From contig NC_092676.1 of the NCBI RefSeq assembly GCF_964355755.1, positions 20,072,288 to 20,132,287 of the forward strand: DNA of 60,000 nucleotides. Reading direction: 5' to 3'. The stretch comes from Antedon mediterranea. Taxonomy: Eukaryota > Echinodermata > Crinoidea > Comatulida > Antedonidae. Of this stretch, positions 42,599 to 53,248 are shown one piece after another. The position numbers were made by a program, and so were the translations under genes. The notes beneath the pieces are model-generated. The model worked only from the letters and a program-made list of their open reading frames with translations. It was not told where the DNA came from and searched no databases. Within the stretch, counting starts at the first letter, position 1, and every line of letters begins with the position of its first letter.

Positions 42599-45500
42599 AT
42601 GATGTGTTCGACCGGGCTACGTGTGCCGCTACTTATTTTGAACTTATTTCTTGGCCTCTATTTTTCAAGTTTTAATATGGGATTTTCATCCAGAAATCAA
42701 TGGCTAAGGCCAGTCGATGGATACTCTGAGCCGGTAAGCTGCAACATTCCTAGCATCGTTGTATGTAAATGTTGGAATTTGTATCTATGCGGTCAAAGCA
42801 GTACGACTACGAGTGTTGTTGCATTCCAACGTAGCAGCAGACCGTCAAGGAAGATCTACAGTGCACCACGTTTGCTCTATTCTAATTCCACTGTTACATT
42901 CTGTATTCTTTTAAGTGGCGATGTTGAATCGAATCCAGGTCCAGGTAATACTCAGACATCTTCAGTTAAGGTATACTATCAAAACGTACGTAGCCTGAAG
43001 AATAAAATGGACGTATACAACTCAGATCTGAATGCACACCTAATTCAGAGCAATTTGGGTATTGTCGCACTTACGGAAACATGGTTAAACTGCAACGTGC
43101 TCGATTCTGAACTTTCCGTTTCTAATTACACTTTATTTCGACGCGATAGAGATACTGATAAACGCGGTGGTGGTATCCTGATGCTAGTGAATAACAAATT
43201 TACCTGTAACCGAGTGGAACGCCTAGAAAGTGATTCAACGGAGTTCATGTGGATAGAGATTCAGCTAAAGCGGCGTATTAGCCTACTTGTTGGATTATTC
43301 TATAGACCACCAAACGCTACACCCGATGTCCTCCGTCGTTTTACTTCGTCTGTGGAAATCGCTATGCTCTACTACAAAAACAGTGAATTCCTCATTCTTG
43401 GAGATTTCAACCTGCCCGAAATTAATTGGAGTAGCAACCCTTATTCTGCTCCAGCTCAGTCCATGGGAGAACACTTACTTGATGTATTGCTTTCTAGCTG
43501 TGGCCTATTTCAATGCAATACGTACTGTACAAGAATGGATAAAATGCTTGATCTTGTTATTTGTAGTAAAAACATTTCCGACAAAGTCTATACTGCTAAC
43601 GATATTTTTTTATCTGACCACTCATCTTTGAGAATTGATTTCCGTTTAAATTTTGTTGTTAATTGTAGTAATGATAATTTGAATCGTAAAAGTATAATTT
43701 ACAATTTTAAAGCACTTGATGTCAATAATCTATGTAATACTCTTAACTGTGTTCCATGGAGTGTCTTAATTGATTTTGAAGGTGATTTAAATGAAGCTTT
43801 GGATATGTTTTATAATTTGTTAAATGCTGCCGTCAATGACACAGTGCCTAAAATTAGAAAGCGCAGAAAGCTTCCTCCGTGGTTTGACAATGAGTTGAGA
43901 AGTGCGCTTCAACTCAAAGAAAAGTATTATAGATATCTGAAAAAAAATAATAATCGGTTAGCCCAAAGTAATTTCAAATTTGCTCGTGCGTCTTTTAAAA
44001 AAATGTGCAATAAAAAGTACAAAGATTACTTGGACTCTTTGGCTAAGCAAATTGTCACTAACAGTAAAAGATTCTGGAGCTGGATGAAAACTAAATACAA
44101 GTCAAATAATCTTCCTTCTGTCATGAGTCACGATAACATTTCATTCCAGTCTAATTATGATAAAGCTACCACATTTAATTCTTATTTTCATTCTTTTTTC
44201 AGTGAGCCTTCTCCGGACGTTCCCCGGGACTATCCAGGTCTTCCTGACTATGCGGTGGATAACTTAAGTTCTCTGTCTGTGAATCAGCATTCTGTGGAAA
44301 AGGCACTTAGTAACATTGATATCAATAAAGCTACTGGCATTGATCAGATTAGTAACGTTGTCTTAAAGGGTGCCTCCTCCTCACTCTCTTATCCGCTTTG
44401 CAAATTGTTTCAGCTATCTATTAATTCTGGGGTTTTTCCTTCATCTTGGAAACACGCTAATATTGTCCCAATTCACAAGAGTGGTCCCAAAAAACTAATC
44501 TGTAACTATCGTCCTATTTCGTTATTGCCTACTATGTCCAAGATTTTTGAGCGCATTGTGCATGATGGTTTGTCATCACATGTTGCTAATGCTTTAAGTC
44601 CTAGGCAGCATGGTTTTGTCTCTGGGAGATCATGTCAAACCAACCTCGCACTGCTTCTTGCTACATCATACGATGCAATTAACAGCAAGAAGCAGTGCGA
44701 TGTGATTTACACTGATTTCTCTAAGGCTTTTGATTCCGTTTCCCATGATTTGCTTATTTTTAAACTTTCAAAATTTGGTTTATCCGGTTCACTGTTAAGT
44801 TGGTTTAAAAGCTATTTAACTAATAGACAACAGCGTGTTGTCATTGGGGGAGAGACATCTGATTGGCTCCCTGTGTTATCGGGCGTTCCGCAGGGCTCGA
44901 TCCTGGGCCCGCTTTTGTTTAATTTATTTATCAACGATCTTCCTTTAAAATTTAATCATTCCGAGTCTCTTTTATTTGCTGACGATCTGAAATTGTTTAA
45001 AGTGATTACCACTCCACAGGATGCTTTTTCACTTCAGGAGGATCTGGATGGTCTCGTGGAATGGACGGAGAAGTGGGGGATAAAACTTAATGCTAATAAA
45101 TGCAAATATTTATCTATAACACTTAAAAAAAGGCCTGTGCTCTTCAATTATAATCTGAGTGGACATGATCTTGAGATGGTTTATGTATGGAAAGATTTAG
45201 GTATTTTTATTGATAGTAAATTAAATTTTTGTTCACATATTAATCATGTGTTGTCAAAAGCTAATAGAATGATGGGCTTAATATGGAGAAATTGTAGGTT
45301 TATGAACGACGGCAGGGCACTTTTATCTTTATACAAATCTATTATACGTCCTCACCTTGAATATTGTTCCGCAATTTTCAATTCAATTTCTCCATGTCAG
45401 GCCCGTCGAATCGACACTGTTCAACGGAAGTTTGTTCGATTCCTGTCTTATAACTGTGTTAATTTTGCCTTTTCCATTGATTCTGTCAGCAATCGTCGAA

Positions 45501-45775
45501 CGATATCTGATATGGTTTTTTTATATAATATTTTAAATTCTAAATATGACTGTTCATTAATTTCACTATTTAGTTTAAATGTTCCTGGTCGTACACGAAA
45601 TAGACATTTATTGCATATTCCTTTTAGCCGTGTCAACTGTACTAAGAGGGGACTTTTTCATAGACTACCTTATACATTTAATAATCTAAATAGCAATCAT
45701 ATCGATATTTTTAATGATAGACTTGGTTATTTTAAGAGGACGATGATGTGTTCACTTCTTGAACAGCCTGCATAA
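42599..45775 (+). CDS. LINE protein: 2A peptide, AP endonuclease, RT
   Basis: 1058 codons from ATG. Domains in order: a hydrophobic N-terminus resembling a signal peptide (about 8-24); a 2A-like motif GDVESNPGP (107-115); an apurinic-type endonuclease with YYQNVRSLKNKMD (126-138), LTETWL (Glu160), GDFN (Asp269) and SDHSS (339-343); and reverse transcriptase with YTDFSKAFD (Asp706), SGVPQGSILGPLLF and the catalytic FADD (793-796). The C-terminal region runs on to the stop without a clear extra domain. Endonuclease plus RT with no RNase H fits the CR1/L2 group. The 2A motif predicts ribosome skipping between Gly114 and Pro115, releasing a 114-residue N-terminal product from the 944-residue EN-RT. 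2A peptides in APE-type LINEs are established for sea urchin and some other invertebrates. Confidence 0.93.
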   Translation: MMCSTGLRVPLLILNLFLGLYFSSFNMGFSSRNQWLRPVDGYSEPVSCNIPSIVVCKCWNLYLCGQSSTTTSVVAFQRSSRPSRKIYSAPRLLYSNSTVTFCILLSGDVESNPGPGNTQTSSVKVYYQNVRSLKNKMDVYNSDLNAHLIQSNLGIVALTETWLNCNVLDSELSVSNYTLFRRDRDTDKRGGGILMLVNNKFTCNRVERLESDSTEFMWIEIQLKRRISLLVGLFYRPPNATPDVLRRFTSSVEIAMLYYKNSEFLILGDFNLPEINWSSNPYSAPAQSMGEHLLDVLLSSCGLFQCNTYCTRMDKMLDLVICSKNISDKVYTANDIFLSDHSSLRIDFRLNFVVNCSNDNLNRKSIIYNFKALDVNNLCNTLNCVPWSVLIDFEGDLNEALDMFYNLLNAAVNDTVPKIRKRRKLPPWFDNELRSALQLKEKYYRYLKKNNNRLAQSNFKFARASFKKMCNKKYKDYLDSLAKQIVTNSKRFWSWMKTKYKSNNLPSVMSHDNISFQSNYDKATTFNSYFHSFFSEPSPDVPRDYPGLPDYAVDNLSSLSVNQHSVEKALSNIDINKATGIDQISNVVLKGASSSLSYPLCKLFQLSINSGVFPSSWKHANIVPIHKSGPKKLICNYRPISLLPTMSKIFERIVHDGLSSHVANALSPRQHGFVSGRSCQTNLALLLATSYDAINSKKQCDVIYTDFSKAFDSVSHDLLIFKLSKFGLSGSLLSWFKSYLTNRQQRVVIGGETSDWLPVLSGVPQGSILGPLLFNLFINDLPLKFNHSESLLFADDLKLFKVITTPQDAFSLQEDLDGLVEWTEKWGIKLNANKCKYLSITLKKRPVLFNYNLSGHDLEMVYVWKDLGIFIDSKLNFCSHINHVLSKANRMMGLIWRNCRFMNDGRALLSLYKSIIRPHLEYCSAIFNSISPCQARRIDTVQRKFVRFLSYNCVNFAFSIDSVSNRRTISDMVFLYNILNSKYDCSLISLFSLNVPGRTRNRHLLHIPFSRVNCTKRGLFHRLPYTFNNLNSNHIDIFNDRLGYFKRTMMCSLLEQPA
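42917..42943 (+). other. 2A-like ribosome-skipping site
   Basis: Encodes GDVESNPGP, matching the D(V/I)ExNPGP consensus, preceded by CILLS as in active 2A sequences. The skip point is before the final proline. Confidence 0.85.
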
Positions 45776-45960
45776 CCTGTTTTAATTGAAATTGTTTATG
45801 GCATGCCAATCTATGTTTTATATATATATATATATATTTTATCTGTATTTTATTGTTAACCGTTTTTGATGTTGTATTGTTTTATGTTTCAAACCTGTTA
45901 GTGGCGGTATTTATCGCTGTTGGTTTTGATTGAATAAAATAAAAAAAAAAAATAAACAAA

Positions 45961-47042
45961 AAATTAAAAAAAAAATATATACAGTATATGTTTTTTTAAA
46001 CTACCGCCAACCCCTTAAGGTTCCAAATGTGTATTTTAATATGCCTGAACACTATGGTGCAGTACTACTGAGAAATATCATTTTCAGTCACTATTTTCAA
46101 CACTGTTTAATGAAGTGAAAGTAAAACATTTAATCATTTTAAATTGAGTATGCTAATTTAATTGAGATAAATAGCTTTCCATACTTTCAGTTTTCAAAGT
46201 GATTTTAAAGAATGTGTCTTAATTTTGTAATTTATAATTTTATGTAGAATTCTGCAATTAGCCCTACAGTCTGAATTTTCCACTGCAAGGCAAATAAATA
46301 TTTTATATTTATAACCAGTTTTTTTTAAATTTTCATTTTACACAGACTGTGTGATTCTCAAATTTAGTCAAAATGTCAAACTGCCCTCTCATGAATAATA
46401 GACAAAATTAAGGAAATCAAACACACGCACAGGATTGTTAATGTTTTTCTTAGGATTTAATATTCAACAATTATTTTATAATAAAAAATAATAGGTATTA
46501 TTATAATATTATAGTTAGGCATAGATATATTTACTCTATGGATATAGGCCTTGTAAAATACAAACAATGACGTCACCATCACATTATGATTCACAGCATC
46601 AGAAATAGTGTAGGCCACAGCTACAGTACAGCAGGATGTATTCTACTAGACCTATCTAGATGCGTTGATATCTTTTTTAATTTGCTAGCCCCATCATGGC
46701 TATAGTCGACTAAGTCGGGATATGACCGGTTGGACCGCCAACAAGTTGAGCCGCCGGTGATTTCTATGAAACGTCCAGTGCATGCGTCTTTTACGACATT
46801 TCGCGTAGTAATTAAGGCGGTGTCCTAGTACATAAGTTCATAGTCTTGGTTTATTGTGTCATGAAAATAAATAATATATAATTACATATTACAACAACAC
46901 AGCAAAGGAAAGTAGTAATATTTAATAATTTAATTGTTTTTAATCTTTCGAGGGAAAAATTCAGCGCACTCCATAATTGTTCTCGCGTGTAGGCCTAGCA
47001 CGTAAAGTCACGTTGTCTCTCAGGACTAATTAATAGAGTATT
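45961..47042. other. No gene seen
   Basis: AT-rich flank of the LINE. At 46724-46780 there is a short segment (GACCGCCAACAAGTTGAGCC) inversely related to 49086-49172. Confidence 0.5.
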
Positions 47043-48707
47043 AACATTCTACGAAAGCCCATTAATGCCATTTTAAGTATATGTTTTTCGAACGTAATCC
47101 GTTCTAACGAATTAGTAATTCGTTTGAACGGATTAATAATCTGTTCAAACGAATTAGTAATCCGTTCAAACGAATTGCAACATATACAACAAGTGCCATT
47201 TAAAGTATATGTTGTAATTCGTTTGAACGGATTACTAATCCGTTCAAACAAATTACTAATTTGTTTAAACGGATTACTAATTTGTTCAAACGGATTACTA
47301 ATCCGTTCAAACAAATTACTAATTTGTTTAAATGGATTACTAATTCGTTCAAACGAATTACTAATTTGTTTAAACGGATTAGTAATCCGTTCAAACGAAT
47401 TACTAATTCGTTCAAACGAATTAGTAATCCGTTTAAACGAATTAATAATTTGTTTAAACAAATTAATAATTTGTTTAAACGGATTACTAATCTGTTTGAA
47501 CGAATTAGTAATTCGTTTGAACGAATTAGTAATCCGTTTAAACAAATTATTAATTTGTTTAAACAAATTAATAATTTGTTCAAACGGATTACTAATTCGT
47601 TAGAACGAATTAGTAATTCGTTTGAACAAATTAGTAATCCGTTTAAACAAATTACTAATCCGTTTGAACGGATTCCTAATTCGTTTTAACAGATTATTAA
47701 TCTGTTTAAACAAATTAGTAATTCGTTTGAACGGATTAGTAATCCGTTCAAACGAATTACAACATATTCTTTAAATGGCACTTGTTGTATATGTTGCAAT
47801 TGGTTTGAACAGATTACTAATTCGTTTGAACAGATTACTAATCCGTTCAAACGAATTACTAATTTGTTTAAACAGATTAATAATCTGTTCAAACGAATTA
47901 GGAATCCGTCCAAACGGATTAGTAATTTGTTTAAACGGATTACTAATCTGTTTAAACGAATTACTAATTCGTTTAAACGAATTAGTAATCCGTTTAAACA
48001 AATTATTAATTTGTTTAAACAAATTACTAATTTGTTTAAACAGATTACTAATTCGTTCAAACGAATTACTAATTCGTTCAAACGAATTAGGAATCCGTCC
48101 AAACGGATTAGTAATTTGTTTAAACGGATTACTAATCTGTTTAAACGAATTACTAATTCGTTTAAACGAATTAGTAATCCGTTTAAACAAATTATTAATT
48201 TGTTTAAACAAATTACTAATTTGTTTAAACAGATTACTAATTCGTTCAAACGAATTACTAATTCGTTCAAACAGATTAGTAATCCGTTTAAACAAATTAT
48301 TAATTTGTTTAAACAAATTATTAATTTGTTTAAACGGATTACTAATTCGTTTGAACGAATTAGTAATCCGTTTAAACAAATTATTAATTCGTTTAAACGA
48401 ATTAGTAATCCGTTTAAACAAATTAGTAATTCGTTTGAACGAATTAGTAATAGTAATTCGTTTGAACAAATTAGTAATCCGTTTAAACAAATTAGTAATT
48501 CGTTTGAACGGATTAGTAATCCGTTCAAACGAATTACAACATATACTTTAAATGGCACTTGTTGTATATGTTGCAATTCGTTTGAACGGATTACTAATTC
48601 GTTTGAACAGATTATTAATCCGTTCAAACGAATTACTAATTCGTTAGAACGGATTACGTTCGAAAAACATATACTTCAAATGGCATTAATGGGCTTTCGT
48701 AACATTC
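47043..48707. mobile_element. Foldback element of 21-bp palindromic repeats
   Basis: The ends ACGAAAGCCCATTAATGCCA...TTTTTCGAACGTAATCCG (left) and their inverted complement (right, about 48641-48704) are long terminal inverted repeats. Between them are about 70 monomers of 21 bp such as AAACGGATTACTAATCCGTTT and AAACGAATTAGTAATTCGTTT, each palindromic about its centre. Three spacer segments (about 47175, 47760, 48530) carry TAAATGGCACTTGTTGTATA. Long ORFs on both strands (Phe-Lys-Arg-Ile and Leu-Asn-Glu-Leu repeats) follow from the 21-bp period and are not genes. Confidence 0.9.
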
Positions 48708-50082
48708 TTCGAATGAGGTTAAATAAATATTATTTTTTATTTACTAATCTTTTAATATCATATTTTATTGAATTTTACAATGTTAATACACAAAATATTT
48801 TACTAAAAAACATGATTTTAAGTAATTATTTTACCGAAAAATGGAGTAGGCCTAGTTCATACAACTGCCGACTGAGGGGCAACATGTTTACGTCATTTTT
48901 GGCTAAAAACAATCACTTTCGGTGATGTTTTAGGCCTTATATTTTGGAATCTACAAGCCAGATTTTCATAATTATTTCTTTAATTATAATATTTAATAAA
49001 TAATATATATACTAGTAAAAACCATGATATATAAACTTTTGAATGTACATCATTATCCCTAAACTAATATAAATATCTGAACGAGCACCGGCGGCGAAAG
49101 TTAGCATTTGGCGTTCCATAGAAAATAACGTTTTTCTGGCGGCGGCTGAACTTGTCGGCGGCTGAACTTGGCCTAATCCCTATAGTCTAGGCCCTACCCT
49201 CGCACAGCAAGACGACGTCGCCTCCTCCTTTTCTCATCATTCAGTATATAACCTACTAGGGCTAGGCTAGGCCTATTAGTAGGCTAGGCCTATTATAGTA
49301 GGGCAGGCAGTTACTACTTTTTTGATATTCCTGGTATCCTTTATGGATTGTAGCCTTAGTAAACAGTGTGGAGCTTTATGTTTCAAATTTGGTATAGCTT
49401 TGTGTATACTTACCTCTTTCTTTATGCTTACAGATTAGAACTAGACCTAGCCTATAATTTCTTTTTCAATAATTTGTGTAGTTATTTATTTATACAAAAT
49501 TGAAATTGGAGCCGAAGCTGCTCCAGGCCACGTGTCGTGTGATGATGGAAAGGATGATGCGCAAAAAAATAATCGCCCTATTTAAATATATAGAGTGCGC
49601 TCTTCAGAATTTGCAAAAAACAACAAACGTTGGATGGATGGATGATGAGAGACAAACACATTGCGTAAATTTAAAATAAGAATTCTAATGTAAATTATTT
49701 TTGTTTGTATTATTATTGTTGCGTTGTAATTAAAAGTAGAATTGCACTTATATCATTACAGATTTAGGTAGCATTTTTGGACAGTTAGGCAAGCAAGGCT
49801 GTATAAAGCCTAGGCCTACCACTAAACATTGTATCATGCTCTGCATGCAGGGCAGCGCACAGGCCAAAACGGTGGGGGAATTAAAAGGTAAATTATAATC
49901 GGCCTATCCTTGCTGTAGGTAGTGCTTAGCTAGCTGTATATGCTATTGTAATGTAGTCAAACAATTACCATAGATAACTAAATAAGTCCGAGATGTAAAC
50001 CCAAAAAACCCAATCATGTATGGATGAATGGTTATGAATATTGTACAATTATTAAAAATATTAATGGTTTTTTTTTCCCACA
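48708..50082. other. 5' flank of the TSSC4-like gene
   Basis: No ORF. It contains GGCGGCTGAACTTG twice (49140-49172) and repeats of TAGGCCTATTA (49255-49305). A donor-like AAAAG/GTAAAT at about 49888 could end a non-coding first exon that splices to 50083. This is conjecture. Confidence 0.4.
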
Positions 50083-50097
50083 GAAAATTATTGAAAA

Positions 50098-50925
50098 ATG
50101 GCAAAAAATAAGGGCCTCGATTCTTTCAGTTTAAAAGGATGTGATAAAGGGTTTAACAATAAAAAGAAAGGGATCTTTGAACAGATTGAAACTCTTGAAA
50201 CCAAGTACAATTCTAATTTGATTGATAGATTTTCAACAGATGATAAAGAACAAAGCTGTGATGTTGACACAAAAAACCCTGAAATGTTTAGAACACCGAG
50301 CGAACGCCCAAGTAGAAGAAGGGACCAAACCTGCCGAGAAAAACTTGAATCGTCAATGAGAAAAGGATGTGAAGATTATAACGAAAAACCCTACACATCG
50401 AGAAAGGATTACAATAACAGAAAATATTCAACAACATTCAATAATAAACGGAAATCCAGACATGATTTTAGTGATCCGGCTAAATGGACAAAATATTCTT
50501 TGGAAGATGTTGAGATCGATAGTGAAAGTAAAAATACATCCACAGCATTAGAATTTCTAGCAGAACAGCGGAATAGAAACTCGGATTCGGTTGTAGAAGA
50601 AGGGGTAAATTTAAACGATAAAATAACATTCTCAAAACCATCGGGGAAAGAAGTGGTTGATCTGGAAACAAAGCCTACGAAGATGTATGGTAGTGTGTAC
50701 AGAATGCCAGAGTGTGTAGTAGGTGCTAAGAAAAAAAACATATCGCAGAGATCACATCAAGATGGATCGAAAATATCAGCAGGTGGATCAGTTCAACTTG
50801 AATTTGACTTTGAGGATGGACAGGAATCGAATAAGGATAACAGTGAAGAGATGAAAACAAACATGTTTAAGAAAATTAAACAGAAAAAGTTTATCAGGAA
50901 AAGACAAGATATAGATGACATTTGA
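50098..50925 (+). CDS. TSSC4: TSSC4-like protein
   Basis: 275 codons in a single coding exon. An acceptor (TTTTTTTTCCCACAG, ending about 50082) lies 15 bp before the ATG. TSSC4 in vertebrates is a U5 snRNP assembly factor. Seen: an N-terminal FSLKGCDKGFNNKKKGIFEQ with LETKY following, like the FxxRGM...IFxxLE region of TSSC4; the central hallmark DPAKWTKYSLEDVEI (about 126-140) followed by TALEFLAEQRN; a highly charged, probably disordered remainder; and a basic C-terminal end (KKIKQKKFIRKRQD). No membrane or enzyme motifs. Vertebrate TSSC4 is also encoded by one coding exon. The family call rests on the WTKYSLEDV block and the N-terminal block; overall conservation is low. Confidence 0.75.
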   Translation: MAKNKGLDSFSLKGCDKGFNNKKKGIFEQIETLETKYNSNLIDRFSTDDKEQSCDVDTKNPEMFRTPSERPSRRRDQTCREKLESSMRKGCEDYNEKPYTSRKDYNNRKYSTTFNNKRKSRHDFSDPAKWTKYSLEDVEIDSESKNTSTALEFLAEQRNRNSDSVVEEGVNLNDKITFSKPSGKEVVDLETKPTKMYGSVYRMPECVVGAKKKNISQRSHQDGSKISAGGSVQLEFDFEDGQESNKDNSEEMKTNMFKKIKQKKFIRKRQDIDDI

Positions 50926-50981
50926 AAGAGAAATATGCAAAAGAAAGGACATAAGTTCAGCAATTATAGTATTATTAGATA

Positions 50982-50987
50982 AATAAA
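50982..50987 (+). terminator. Candidate polyadenylation signal, TSSC4-like gene
   Basis: AATAAA lies 57 bp after the TGA, a normal distance. Confidence 0.6.
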
Positions 50988-50989
50988 TA

Positions 50990-51948
50990 CTCTGTAAAAA
51001 GACGAAATAACACAAATACACACTTTATTCAGATATTCTGTTACCAAATAATTATGCAGTATTATACAGTATGTTCATGGAGCTATATGGTATATTGAAC
51101 TACTGTGTCAATAGATGTTGGCATAAGGTAAACCTTGACATTTGACCCCTGAAAAGGGCCAGAGGTCAATATGGTAATTTACAGTAAATCTGTATAAAAA
51201 TTGTGATTTAGTTAGCATTTTTCCCTAAAATTGTTAAAAAATTGTATTGTTAACTGCTACCTGTATTTTTAGATTCCTTATTAGGATATTGTGGTGCACA
51301 ATAATACTTCTGAAATAAATGTTTCAAATCACATTAAACATTAGGTAATTGTTGCATGTTTACAACAATTAATGTTTGAATTTTTGTAGCAGAGATTAGA
51401 ATGTTTTTGGGAAGAAAAGATGCAAGGTTGTAAGACCTTTGTAGTATTTGAGCAACCATCTCTGAACGTTCGATTGTGATGCTTCAGAATTGATTTGATT
51501 GCATGATGAATACATTACCTTTTGTATATAATCAGTGGAAAATGAGCTATAGGTCAGCTCACCACTTAAGCAGGCAACTTATTAAAGTAGTATAGTTACA
51601 ATACTACAGGATTTGTTACTACAGTATACAATAACAATTAATAACTACTAACTACTAGTACTACTTAATTAAAAAATAAAAAGTTGTACACTATTAAGGC
51701 ATAACCAGATTTCATGATTACTTGTTATACGTACTATAAAAGTATACTTTAAAAAGAAAATGATTCTTTACTATTAAAACACAGCAATTATAGTTATTTT
51801 ATTTCGCTAACTTGTGAGTGCAATATCATTTTTTTTAAAGTAACAAACTCTCCCAAAACAAACATATTTGTAAGATCCAAATACCTAAAAATCAGTATTG
51901 GGAGCGTTGACTCTATTATTATGAAAAGGCTTGCAATATATTATGGTT
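50990..51948. other. No gene seen
   Basis: AT-rich intergenic sequence without recognisable exons. A second AATAAA at about 51315 could serve the TSSC4-like transcript. Confidence 0.45.
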
Positions 51949-52327
51949 TACACCTTTCACATTGGTTAGCAGGACGTTCCGCAAACTATGGACGAGGTGC
52001 CTCGAGTAATTGAGAAAAAAAAAACCACTGTTTATCATAGTAGGCCCCTATATTTTAGAAGTGTCGAGATTAATAATGGTGTTTGTTTGTTACGTGGTTA
52101 GGCCTGAAATTGCGTAACCATACCACCAAACTCCACTGATGTTTCTGAAGAAATGCATTTGTACTTATTACATGGTCCAGCTAGGTAGTTGGGCTGAGGT
52201 TAGGTCCCAGGGATTGGATTTTAGGCAGAGTAATAAAAAGTTTGCGGAACGCTGGGCTAGCAAATCTCTGAAACATACACACACTGTATGTCTGGTAAAA
52301 TCCAAAGTTTAGGCGGTGTGAAAGGAG
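51949..52327. mobile_element. Probable MITE-3 (379-bp inverted-repeat element)
   Basis: ACACCTTTCACATTGG and GACGTTCCGCAAACT at the left are matched, inverted and imperfectly, by AGTTTGCGGAACGCTGGG and CGGTGTGAAAGG at the right. No coding capacity. Confidence 0.6.
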
Positions 52328-52561
52328 TAAATTGTCATACTGAACACATATATACTCGATTTATACCTTATTACCCCCTCTTAGAAAACTAATTTTGCTA
52401 AACTAACTAAATAAAACCATTTTACAATGTTGCTCTGATAACTTCCACCACCACACCAATACCTAGTACTGCTAAAGACACGCACATACCCACGCATACA
52501 CACAATTTTAAAAACCCATTTCCCAAAAAACTTAATTCTTAAAATTCCACTAATCACCACT

Positions 52562-53085
52562 ATACTATTAGATATCACTGGTAAGAAACAAATTGATATA
52601 GAATCTGTCCAAAAAAGGGCTAGCAGAATAATACTGTGTAATGATTATATATGTTATGACCAAGCACTCAAGGATCTTTCTCTAGACACTTTATCTGATA
52701 GAAGGCGTAATCTAAGCTATAAGTTTGCTCTGAATTGTTCGAAGAGTATTCATTTCGGAAAATGGTTTCCAGTGAAGAATGTAAGTAACATGAAACTAAG
52801 ACGTGTAAAGTATCAACAACTCAAATGCAGAGTTGAAAGATATAGAAAAAGTGCAATATCCCATACCTTATCTTGCTTCTAAATGAATAATCTTGTATGT
52901 ATTACCCCATATTCAGCGCAGTACTTTTCTATTTTTTATTGTTTTCTATTATTCCCTTTTCTAAATGTCTATGGTCCTTTAAGTAATATTTAGAATATGT
53001 GAATATCTTTGTAATTCAGCTTCTGCTGCGATGACAATATTGAAATAAATGAATGAAATGAAATGAATGAAATGATATTCTTGTT
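52562..53085 (+). pseudogene. 5'-truncated LINE reverse-transcriptase tail
   Basis: An open frame to TAA at 52880-52882 encodes IESVQKRASRIILCNDY, then ALKDLSLDTLSDRR and LSYKFALNCSKSIH, the C-terminal region after the RT core in CR1/jockey-like LINEs. It is followed by an untranslated tail ending in AATGAAATGAAATGAATG repeats. No catalytic residues remain. Confidence 0.75.
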
Positions 53086-53248
53086 TTAAAGACATAATCT
53101 TTCAATCAAGATACATAATAATGACTTATTTTATCTCGTAATACATGTGACATATAACTCTAGCTTATGTCTTAACTAAGTACAGTATTACTGTAGTTCT
53201 TAAGTAGAGGAAGACTGGTATAGGGTTTCACAATGGTAATCTTTGTGA

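Larger units (their letters stand above)
42511..45960 (+). mobile_element. Full-length CR1/L2-like LINE
   Basis: One uninterrupted ORF (42599-45775) is followed by a 3' untranslated region of about 185 bp ending TGATTGAATAAAATAAAA and an A-rich tail. The 5' boundary is not clear: sequence between the minisatellite and the ATG is only about 88 bp and no target duplication could be fixed. The intact frame suggests recent activity. Confidence 0.85.

Noticed and set aside
47030-48925. Several ORFs of 127-353 codons on both strands with Phe-Lys-Arg-Ile-Thr-Asn or Leu-Asn-Glu-Leu-Val-Ile repeats
   Set aside because: They follow from a 21-bp (seven-codon) palindromic repeat that is open in many frames on both strands. 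No start context or non-repeat domain.
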